This document shows, piece after piece, positions 34,309-43,733 of a stretch of DNA of 64,000 bases. The notes under the pieces are model-generated. The model was not told the DNA's origin. It searched no databases and worked only from the letters and a program-made list of their open reading frames with translations. The position numbers were made by a program, and so were the translations under genes. The stretch is from positions 32,249,598 through 32,313,597 of the forward strand of contig CM065297.1 in the NCBI GenBank assembly GCA_032871835.1, read 5' to 3'. This DNA comes from Dipteronia dyeriana (lineage: Eukaryota; Streptophyta; Magnoliopsida; Sapindales; Sapindaceae). Position 1 is the stretch's first letter. Every line of letters begins with the position of its first letter.

Positions 34309-34905
34309 TGTTGGGGTTTATGCCCTAAAGATGTAATATGTAAATGGATTTATGAAATAAATAAAAGGAAAATGTCAATTCATTCTTGTTGTGTTGTTTA
34401 TTTTATAACTTATGCATATACATTTAACATCCAAGATTGCCAGATGTAATCTCGAACTATGTATATGAGTGTCATATACAGATGGATATAGTAAGAGACG
34501 TGCAATCTAAAGGGTCCATAGATAACAAATAAAGCTGGGTACTTTAATTGTGGTTAATCTATAGCTGCGGTCCATTCCGTAATGTATGATGATTCTATCC
34601 TGAATCATTCATATGAGATATGGGAATGGAGGCATCTTGTATGATGTGATCATATAGGACTGAGTCATGATCTATATGAATCTCTCAACAAGAACCGTTT
34701 ACCGATGAGATTCATATATATCAACTAATGATGGCTATATATGGGTGATCTTAATTCTGAGTGTCTTATCGACTCCATCAGGTTAGATAGTGGTCATTGA
34801 TATACCATGGGCGAGGTCGGATGCAGTTCCCGATCAATATGCTCCGTATGTTGGGATTACGGTTTGGCTTATGGCTGGGAATGTTTGTACACAATAGTGG
34901 AATCA
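34309..34905 (+). repeat. 3' LTR of copia-2, truncated
   Basis: Begins TGTTGGGGTTTATGCCC after AGTGGGAGAT and follows the 5' LTR up to 'acacaatagtggaatc', roughly its first 600 bases. It then passes into unrelated sequence belonging to gypsy-B leader. The lost part is about 1.5 kb. Confidence 0.83.
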
Positions 34906-35476
34906 CTAATCTTCTACTGGTCATGCTGCTCTAGAAGCTACACAGCTGAGTTGGCTTCTTAGATTCATGAGTCGACCTGCTACCACTACCTAGGAGCTTT
35001 TAAAGGGCGGATACGGTGACATGAAGGGTCCCGTATGACCAGGTCCAAGTTCAATGGATCTACTGGATAATAGGTCTACGGTTAGAAGAGTAAATCTTCT
35101 GTAAAGAAGTAGAAGAGGTACAATTCTACTGTATAAGAGCTCTCGAAGTATCAGAATGGTTCAGCTATATAGGAGATCTTCAAGCGGGGAGCTACTGTAT
35201 TAGAGCTCCACGATTATCTGAGCAGGTTCACTTCATAAGAGTAGCATAATGAACCGGTTCCACCAGGATTCCCAAGTACCATATTTGTTCCACAATGAAC
35301 GAAACTCTTTAAATGATAAAATGAGCACCACATGCGATGCATAGGCGATATAGACAAGTATGGAGAAAGGACATCGTATATAGTAAATGATATTCCATGA
35401 ATAATGAATCTGTTACCTCGATAGTATAATGATACTCATGTAGAGACATAGAGGCTTTCAAAAGGGGTGTGGTTTT
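34906..35476 (-). other. gypsy-B leader remnant
   Basis: Non-coding stretch between the truncated copia-2 LTR and the gypsy-B primer-binding site. From position it should be element 5' untranslated sequence. I recognise no domain. The minus ORF at 35309-35539 overlaps the primer-binding site and is chance. Confidence 0.45.
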
Positions 35477-35494
35477 TACAGACGGTGCCAGAAA
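35477..35494 (-). other. Primer-binding site of gypsy-B
   Basis: The minus strand reads TCTGGCACCGTCTGT right after the LTR. Plant Tat-lineage elements usually have TGGCGCCGTCTGT here, so this is that site with one G to A change. Confidence 0.68.
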
Positions 35495-35496
35495 GT

Positions 35497-37558
35497 GATA
35501 ACAGAAAATTCGCTCAGGGTGAGAAATTACAACTAACACCCTCTAGACCGCTACCACGGAAGTGGCAACCGAGGTAGGCACCTCGTACCTTGAAGAGATC
35601 TCAGATGAATATGAAGAAGGATAGGTAAAGGAGGATGGAGCGGTAAGAAACGATGCATCCCCTCTGTCAGGCTTCATGCTTAAGAAGGAGATACGAGGAA
35701 CTCGTGGTTCCCTTACTGGTGTGAAAGGAATGATCCTGGTCCTTGTTCCTTGTTCCTTATTCCTGGTCCTCGGTCGGGGTCGGAGATCATTTTGGTACCC
35801 GGAGCTTGGTTCTGGACCCTGATTTCTTTCTGTAGTTCCCCGACCTATACGGTGATTAAGGAAGGGGGCTTGCCTGGCTTCTGTGTCGGATCCATGCTTG
35901 CTTCTATAGTGAAATCACAGGGGAGCTCCTTGAATCCTTTCAAGCGGATTTGAGTGGATTCCCCCATCTCAGTGTACGACTTGGAGTGTAAATAAAAAGA
36001 ACAAGAATGCTAGGTCCATTGGGGTAAGAGCTAGATTTGGTTCCGTAGATCTTCGTTGTAGTTTTCCGATCTCATGTAAGAAAGATTAGAGAGCTAAGAC
36101 CAATGGGGTCGGTACCCCGCTTGCATACACACATAATACAGGAGATAAATAAGACAAACACAAGTATTTTGTAGAGGGAGGTGGACTGAGCAATGGGGAA
36201 AAAGCATCACTAGTGATCACATGCTGAAAAGCCCCAAGGCAGTATCCAGAGAAAAGGGGAATACTCATCCTTATGTATATATCAAAGAATGCTCCGGGGA
36301 GCTTACAAGATTGGCGAAATAATACAACGTAGTCGCTCCGGAGAGCTTACAATAGTAACATAATGTTGATCAATCCCTATATATTTCTGGGAGAGGTAGT
36401 ACATGTAGCAATCATGTAGAGAGAACTTATACGAAGTGTATAGACTTGCCTTAGGCTGGTCGATTTTAGGATTAGATATCCCATATGTAGTCAGGTGTTG
36501 AATTATCAAGTCCTCTTTAATGTTCTTTTACAGGTGTATTTATACATGATGACTACCTTAGAGTGCAAGTCTAGGACTCTTGAATCGGTCTCTTTTTCTA
36601 TATTGAATATGATTCTTCCTTTAATGTAGTTGATCGGCTTGTAGCTAATATCTTGGAGAAGATGTGTTTGTTTTCCCTTCGAACTCTTCCTTCCTTGATA
36701 GACGGAATTTTTTGTTGTAGTTAACCCCCAATAATCGGTTGTGGAGGATATCTTGGAGGCAAAGGTATTTGTTTCCTCCTTGGAATCTTTTACTAATGGT
36801 GGCCATTAAAGAGTTGAATATTCTCTTATTAATGGCGTTGATCATGTCACTAATTGGGTTGATTACCTCCATTAAAACGGTTGACCCCATTAATGGTACT
36901 TTGAATGTCATGAAAGTCAACCCTTTCTTCCTATATTGCAGGAAGAAGAGCTCTAGCTCTGCATTCGAGTGGCAGGGTACTTCATGAAGGTTACCTGATG
37001 TAAGGTTTGATAGCCCCGATGGTGAGGTACTCCTAGGTACTAATCTGAGGGCGAGGTACCTTAAGGTACCATATATGTTGTATGGAGCTTGATTCGACCG
37101 CACTGGAGCTTCACAAACACATATGAGCTTTTACAATCTTCTTCCTTCATGCTGGAGAAATCAGATTATACCTCGACGAGGTAGAAGGGCATTTGCAAGA
37201 CAAGTTCGGCACCCTGAAGGTCTCTTGGTGAAAGTAGAGATGGTAGTATGCTTCAGGAAAGTGTCACGAGATACCTCAACCTCAGGGAACCCAGGTTCTC
37301 CCACGTCGACCTGGCATCGGGCTTCTATCCTGGTATAGAGAGCTTGATGTGGTTACGTCGGGCTTTATTTGGTGACCCTGGATGCGTGTGAAGTGCTCAG
37401 AGGGTATAAGCTGTCTCGCCTTGCTTATGCAGGATCGTGTGATAGCTCGATCTCGGGGACTTTGATACCCCGTTATATGAGCTATAATTTGGACCCTTGT
37501 ATGAGGGTTGGGAAGTGAAAAATTCTTCTTTGGTCCCTAGCCAAATTTTACTATTAAA
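35497..37558 (-). repeat. 5' LTR of gypsy-B
   Basis: On the plus strand it starts TGATAACAGAAAATTCG and ends ACTATTAA before an A-run. It aligns with the LTR at 24643-26692, with many substitutions, so the insertion is old. The final CA expected on the plus strand has been lost in the A-run. Confidence 0.78.
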
Positions 37559-38060
37559 AAAAAAAACGTTGATATAAGCTTGACAATGACAAAATGTGAA
37601 CACGTAACAGCCTTAAATTTGTTAAAGCAAGCAAGTCTAAAACAGCATGCATTTCTTTAGTGGCATGATGTCTCAGTTCCAAAATTGTTTTGCTTTCTTT
37701 GTCAAAAAGTGTGAATGGATGTGGACATTATTCAAGGTCCCATCACCAATTTTTTTTATATATATATATGACCAAAATTTCTATTGCTGTTGTTATAGTC
37801 GCCTATTCAATGCATTCACGACATTTGGTACCAAATAATTACAAAATTTGGACCATATTACTATTAAATTAATTGATGTAAAGTTACTTTGACCAAATAT
37901 TATTATTATTATTATTGTGATGCTCTTGTCTCAATGAAACAACGACTTCAGGATGTGGAACTGTGGTTTGCTATCCAGTGCGATCCACCGATACTATCCA
38001 ATTATAATGTCAAACCAACCTACTATTTCGGCGATAGTAAATATATATAAAATGATGTTA
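37559..38060. other. AT-rich spacer
   Basis: No gene recognised. Contains a short (ATT)n run near 37899-37916. Small plus-strand ORFs here have no features that support coding. Confidence 0.3.
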
Positions 38061-38442
38061 AGGATCGTTTATTTTAATTTCGAAAAGAATCGTTATAAAA
38101 TTGTATCAATTTTTATGAACTTTAATAAGAATTTTGTTATGGATGATATATTCAATAAAATCTATTTATTAATAAAATTTGAGGATTTTTTAAGCACTAT
38201 AATTATTTTTTTTTGAATTTTTTTATATTTTGTCTATTTTCTAATGCCTTTAAATTTAACAAAATAGGGATAAATAGTTATAGTGTTTGAATTTTTTTAA
38301 AATTTTATTCATAGGTAGATTTTATTGAACATACCATCCATAAAAAAAATTCATATCATCCATAAAAAAAATTCATATCAAAATTTATAAAAATGGATGT
38401 AATTTCATGATAGTCCTTACCGAAATTAAATTAAAGGATTCT
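38061..38442. mobile_element. Foldback MITE, Tourist-like
   Basis: The left arm (from AGGATCGTTTATTTTAATTTCG) and the reverse complement of the right arm (AGAATCCTTTAATTTAATTTCG) match over about 150 bases, including TTATGGATGATAT and TTCAATAAAATCTA. TTA stands on both sides (38058-38060 and 38443-38445), as in PIF/Harbinger insertions. Within the right arm a 21-22 bp unit CATCCATAAAAAAAATTCATAT is tandemly doubled (38335-38378). Confidence 0.62.
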
Positions 38443-38599
38443 TTATGAAAGAACCATTCATATATATATTCAAATTTCATAACTAATGTATTTTTTTTTT
38501 AAATACTTTTAAGAATTTAAAAGTTGGAAGAATGTAATGTGACTCAATCTCATAATTTCATTGAGGTGGGGGTGGGTAAACCATCCTCGACCCCACAAA

Positions 38600-39252
38600 A
38601 AAACTTTAGTAGAATTTCACCTAAGTTCCATCACTCTTACGATTTATCACATTTATAAATGTCTTTACCATTTTCATTACTTTAGTCCTTCATTCATTCA
38701 AAATCCATCACTTTCATCTTCCGTTAGTCCATGGGGTCAAAAATAATGGTTATAGGGGTATTTCAGTCTTATGGTATATTATCCACACATACAATGATAC
38801 GTTTTTTAAAAAATAAAGGTGTAAAAAAATAAGAATTTGGTTTAAGTAATGATTTTTTTAATAAAATATTTAATGGTAAAAATGTAAATAATTTTATGTA
38901 ATTATGACACTTTAGATAATTAATTTAATTATAAAATTGTAAAATTTTATAGTGTGTTGATAAAATAATAAATAATTATATGTAATGATGGTATATAAAT
39001 GCTATGCAATAATGGTTTATAAATACTAAAGTTGTAATTTTTTAAAAAAATTAGAGTAAAACTACTATTTTAATTAAAATAAATCGTAAAAATTGTAAAA
39101 TTGCACTTTAATATAATCTGTTACAGTTAACTGTTAAATAATTAGTTAAAAGATTAAAGTAATAGATTTTTGGATGAAGGAGGGACTAAAATAATAAAAA
39201 TGACAAATAGTAAAAACAATGTGATTTAGGTGAAATTCTACCAAAATCTTTT
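38600..39252. mobile_element. MITE-like element with long inverted repeats
   Basis: The left end (TTTAGTAGAATTTCACCTAAGT) and the inverted right end (TTTTGGTAGAATTTCACCTAAAT) continue to match, with gaps, for about 130 bases through 'ACTTTAGTCC.TTCATTCA' versus 'ATTTTAGTCCCTCCTTCATCCA'. The interior is AT-rich without an ORF. I could not settle target duplication or superfamily. Confidence 0.5.
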
Positions 39253-39319
39253 GTATTGTTGTTTTTCTCTTTTAAAAAAAATATATAGGTTTAATTTATT
39301 TAAAAAAAAAACTTCCATC

Positions 39320-41128
39320 TAGGGGTGGGCAAAAATCCATTAAACCGAACCGAACAGATCCAATCGGTTTTTTTTTTCGGTTTTTCTTTATAAACCGGTT
39401 CAGTTCGGTTTGAAATATTAAAAACCGAAATTTCCATTTTGGTTTCCTGTTCGGTTACCGATTCGGTGGCTGAAACCGAAAACCGAAAACCGAACCGAAA
39501 ACCGGTATAATAGTAAAAACCCTATTTTTTTTAATTGTTCTCTGACTTCTCTCTGCCTCTCAATAAACAAAACCCTAAATCTCTCAACTTCATGCCTTCG
39601 CCTCTCCCGTCCGCTCCTTCTCTCGTTCGCCGTCTCTCTCGTCCGCCGTCTACCGTCCAGCTTCCCTGTTGTCCAACGTTCTAGTGAGCCATCTTTCTCT
39701 GATTCTTCGATTGATCGACGACTTGCTCCATTTTCTCTGCTTCTTCGATCGATCGACGACTGGTATTGGAAGTTGGATCGATTTGCTCGACGACTTGGTC
39801 TTCGAAGTTGGATCGACGTTCTGGTTGGTCTCACCTTCCACCAACCGTAAGTCATTTTTATTTTTTTCGATTTCATTTTTTATTTAAAAAACTAATTTTA
39901 AATTTTTTCGATTTCAATTATTTTTTTGTTTTCGATTTTTATATATATAAGCACAAATGTATGTTCCTCTGTTTGTTTCGATTTTGGTTGGTCTCTCCCT
40001 CCACCGACCATAAATGTTTGTTTCATTATATATATATATATATATAAGTCAAATGTTTGTTTCAATTTCTGGTTGGTCCTTTGTTTGTTTCGGTTTGTTG
40101 TGCTTTTGTTGTTTTTATGAAAATTAGTTGGTGTTTCGTTGTGGTTCACTGGTTCCGGTGTCACTGTGTCAGCCTTCTGGTTCACTGTTGTGGTTCACCG
40201 GTTCACCGGTTCACTGGTTCACTTTATGTCTTCTAGTGTCACTATTGTGGTTCATTGTCTCATTGGTTTTGGTGTCACTGTTTTGTTGGTGTCACTATTG
40301 TGTTTTGTTGGTAAATGAGTAGTGTGTTCATTTATTTCGGTTTATAACATTACATGATGTCGTTTCTTATTAATTTTGTGGGAAACAGTTCATTACCTAT
40401 TCAATATCAGGATTACGAAAACTAGAGGAGATTCCACTCCATAGGTGTTGTCTACTGCTATAAGGTATCTCTCTCTTTCTCTACAAATTACTTGTTAATT
40501 TGTTTGTGTTATGTAGTTATTGTTATAGAGTGTAGAATTTCAATTATGTTAAAATTGTGTTATTGTTATTGCCTCTTAAGTACTCAAGGATTCAAAGGCT
40601 GCTAGGCATTATTGTTGGAAGGATTCAATGGCTGTTGGACATTATTGTAGTTTGGATTCAAGGGTCGTTTTTTTTCTTCTATTATGTACTTATTGTTAGA
40701 ATAATTTGTAGTTGTTTTTATTTGAATTATGGACTTATTATTTGTATAATTTGTAGTTGTTTTTATTTGTATTATACTATTATAGAGTTATTGTTTGAAT
40801 TATTTCTAGTTGATTTTAATTATGTTATGGACTTATGGAGTAATTTAATCATATTCGTCTCAATAGACCCCAACATATGAAAAACTTGTGTTTTTTTTTC
40901 AATTTTTTAGACCATATCAGATTTTAAAAATTAAAGCCCATTAATTGGGCCCAATCGGCCCAAAACCGAAAAACTGAACCGATCCGAACCGGTTCAATTC
41001 AATCGATTTTTGATCGGTTGACAATTATATATCGGATCCAATCGGATCATTTTTTCAAAAACCGAATAGTATCTGTTTTTTATCGGTTCACTCCAAAAGT
41101 GAACCGATCCAATCAACGCTCACCCCTA
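39320..41128. mobile_element. Non-autonomous hAT element with gene-like interior
   Basis: Ends TAGGGGTGGGCA and, inverted, TAGGGGTGAGCG. The flanks CTTCCATC (39312-39319) and CTTTCATC (41129-41136) form an 8-bp duplication with one mismatch. Both subterminal regions are dense in CGGTT/AACCG words (39350-39510 and 40970-41110). The 1.4-kb interior is different: a pyrimidine-rich stretch with 'aaaccctaaatctctc' (39540-39660) like a plant 5' leader, and a GTAAGT after 'ccaccaacc' at 39849, then T-rich intron-like sequence. No transposase domain is found. ORFs on both strands at 39418-40322 are overlapping and unsupported. The interior may be a 5' remnant of the autonomous parent or captured host sequence. 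Confidence 0.68.
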
Positions 41129-42495
41129 CTTTCATCCCATTTAATTTCCTTTTTATTACATACTAGCATTATATTCCTCCTCAACCTTTGTTATTTTTTT
41201 TTTTTTTAAAGTGCTTGAAGAGTAGATACTTTTAGTTAAAATATGTATCATCTCCAACTATATTCTCTAAATTTTATCTATTTTAGCTAGTAATTTTTCA
41301 CGGGGTCACTTCAATCATCGCCTCTATTATCGTTAGTCATTAATAATAAATTTATTTTGTTTCAAAATTGATATCGTTTGTTCAATAAAAAAAGTAGTTT
41401 AAAAATAATAAAATAATAGTAAGAAATAACACCCTAAATTTTGAGGGTGTTTGGATAATTCTCTAAAATAGAAGTCATAATAGCCTAATAGGGAGCTTTT
41501 GGGGTGAAAAAAACTCATCCTCATTCCCCACTATCTATTTTTGCTAAATTTCCAACTCATCAAACCAACAATTATCACCGCATTTGTTGCTTAAAATGAT
41601 AGGAGGCTGAACCTACTCGGCATAATTGGCTGCAAGATAATAGGTGATCAATGTCATTATTAAAAAATTGTATTCTCTTAATATCTGTGCTATCAAATTA
41701 TACACAATTTTATTGTCAAAAAATAAATAACATGCACACTTTTCTCCTTTCAAATATATATATATAGTAATATGTAATTTTTAATATTTAAAAGAATAAA
41801 TATGAATTTTTAATATTTAAAAGAATAAATATGAATTTTTAATATTTAAAAGAATAAATATGATTTATTATTATTATTATTATTGGAAATTTGACACCAT
41901 ATGGTAATATTGATGAATCAAAAATTATTACACACATAATAATTATTTTTTTTGATTTCAAAAAAGAAGAATTAAGTTATTTTTTGAAGGTATTTATTTG
42001 TTTAATCTTATTTTTTTTAAGGATTTCACAATTACATTAATTCAGGGTTTTTTTTTCGAAAGACGTAAAACTCAAACCCACAACCTCATCTCATCTCGTT
42101 TTAATCTTAATAGTTTTCATTTATGAAGACTTGTTTACTAATATGAACTAAATAAGTATTCTTAAAGTTAAGATAACAATAATTATTTGTAAAAACGACA
42201 TTGGTTTCTGTCTTAACAAATAAACAATCATTTGAAGAAAAAAAATGAACAGTGATTATTTTCCTCTATGAGGTTTGGAACTTATTTTTTTGTTGGTTTA
42301 CTAAATAGTATATATTAGCATTTTAATCAATTTAATAAATCAATACATTTTATTTATAATATTATATCTATGCGATTTTATTAAATCTGAATTTATAGAT
42401 TTGATCCAATAGACTAATGCTATATTACCCAAAATATTTGATCAAATTTATCTTCAAATGATATGATATATGAGTTGTTCACATTATATAAATTA
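41129..42495. other. AT-rich spacer
   Basis: No gene found. It holds a small tandem repeat (separate entry) and an (ATT)n run near 41866-41884. A stretch at 41450-41600 beginning GGGTGTTTGGATAA resembles a MITE terminus, but the opposite end is not convincing. Confidence 0.3.
41773..41863. repeat. 29-bp tandem repeat, three copies
   Basis: The unit GAATTTTTAATATTTAAAAGAATAAATAT is repeated about three times with nearly no variation, which suggests recent expansion by slippage. Confidence 0.8.
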
Positions 42496-42510
42496 TGAGA
42501 TGATGTGATT

Positions 42511-42669
42511 TTTTTTTTAACAATAACTATTATTTCGAGATCAAAGAGTTTTTTTTGAAAACTTTCATCATTAGTAGGATTCGAACTGCTGAAATGAAAG
42601 TTATTTATCCAAACCCTAAACTCCAAACACATCCATCTACTAACTAAACCTGAGCTACACCTCTATTGG
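42511..42669 (-). mobile_element. tRNA-derived SINE with 15-bp target duplication
   Basis: The flanks TGAGATGATGTGATT at 42496-42510 and 42670-42684 are identical over 15 bp. On the minus strand the element starts with GAGGTGTAGCTCAGGTTTAG, containing a tRNA-like RNA polymerase III A box (TAGCTCAGG), and has GTTCGAATCC, a near-perfect B box, about 75 bases further. It ends in an A-run (T-run on the plus strand at 42511-42518) directly beside the duplication. Length about 159 bp. These are the defining marks of a plant SINE mobilised by LINE machinery. Which tRNA it derives from cannot be settled by eye. Confidence 0.82.
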
Positions 42670-42684
42670 TGAGATGATGTGATT

Positions 42685-42999
42685 AGTTGTGTATTAGTTA
42701 CGATTCACATGTAACACATCAATTGGATATGAATTTTTATAATGTAACATTATTAAAAAAAAGAAAAGAATAAGGATTCTCTAAAAAGATAGCCTTGATG
42801 CAATCGTACAAACTTATAAGTTACTGGTAATGCTACTTAAATCCAAATTGTTTATCCCAAATAATTTTGTTGATGAGATTGATAATATGTATTTACAAAT
42901 CAATGCTCATTAATGTGGTTTGATGGATGAGGGGTTCATTCAGTTTGATAATATCTAAGATTTAAGTTGCTATCAATGCATGTGGTATATATATATATA
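42685..42999. other. AT-rich spacer
   Basis: Nothing recognised apart from the short (TA)n run at its right edge, which is the likely insertion target of the Mutator-like element. Confidence 0.3.
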
Positions 43000-43066
43000 G
43001 AGGAAATTGTAAGAAACGATAAAAAAAATTATTGAGTTATTGTTTTTATCTAAAAATTTATAATTG

Positions 43067-43121
<55 letters not shown>

Positions 43122-43190
43122 GAAATTGTAAGAAACGATAAAAATTTTTATTGAGTTATTATTTTTATCTAAAAATTTATAATTGATTAA
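43000..43190 (+). repeat. Duplicated terminal repeat of MULE-X around a (TA)n tract
   Basis: The terminal sequence GAGGAAATTGTAAGAAACGAT...AATTTATAATTGATTA occurs at 43000-43068 and again from 43119, separated by about 50 bases of pure (TA)n. The copies differ at only a few positions (for example TTATTG versus TTTTATTG), so the duplication is recent relative to the element. Confidence 0.8.
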
Positions 43191-43733
43191 AATTGTCACC
43201 ATTTGCCTTGAATAGACAAAATTGCCCTCCGTTATTAATGTACCCACCTAAATTTTCCCACCCAGATTTTCCTTTTCCCTCTCTCTCAATACCTCCAATT
43301 TGTGTTGCTACTAACATATCCTATATCATATATTCTCTCTTTCTCTCTCATCTCTCTCTCTTGAATCCTAGAAATTGATTTCGTTCAAACCCGATCGGTT
43401 CTCTCTACTTCGACATTCCACTTCGGAATTTATTGAGTTCAAACCCGATATGTTAGCTTACACCCAGATCTTCTTCATTCTTTGAGTCTCTCTCTCACTG
43501 TCTTCTAGTATATCTGAAACCCTTCCACAATTTCTTACAAGAATTTCTTATTTTTGAAGTAGATCCGGAATACATCTCTATCTTGAAGTAGATCCTGACC
43601 CGAACAACATTCTTGAAGGTAAATATCTCTTTCCCACTTGATTTCTTATAAGAATCCTTATGCTTGATATGAAGTTTTAGAGAGGGGTTCTGATTTAGAT
43701 TGAAACCCAGATTCTGTCCTTTTTGTGCCTGAG

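Larger units (their letters stand above)
27782..34905 (+). mobile_element. Ty1-copia element copia-2, internally deleted and rearranged
   Basis: Same family as copia-1, on the plus strand: 5' LTR, primer-binding site, leader, gag-protease, a duplicated gag/protease/pre-integrase module, then a jump from the start of integrase directly to the end of RT and RNase H, and a 3' LTR cut off at about 34905. Most of integrase and nearly all RT are missing, so it is non-autonomous. The left flank CGATC (27777-27781) cannot be paired because the right end is deleted into gypsy-B leader. Confidence 0.88.
24643..37558 (-). mobile_element. Tat/Retand-type Ty3-gypsy element gypsy-B, internally deleted, with nested copia-2
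   Basis: Two directly repeated LTRs of about 2.05 kb, with polypurine tract on the inner side of the left LTR and primer-binding site on the inner side of the right LTR, show a minus-strand element. A-runs on both sides (24638-24642 and the A-run after 37556) allow an AAAAA duplication. What remains inside is a 3' flank with about 99-bp tandem repeats (to 27781) and about 590 bp of leader (34906-35496). All coding capacity is gone. Copia-2 sits between these parts, inserted after CGATC at 27777-27781. Confidence 0.78.

Noticed and set aside
39418..40322. Overlapping ORFs on both strands in the hAT interior
   Set aside because: Low-complexity and mutually overlapping. They start in the CGGTT-rich terminal region.
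42053..42110. Second SINE-like B box
   Set aside because: No A box, tail or target duplication around it.
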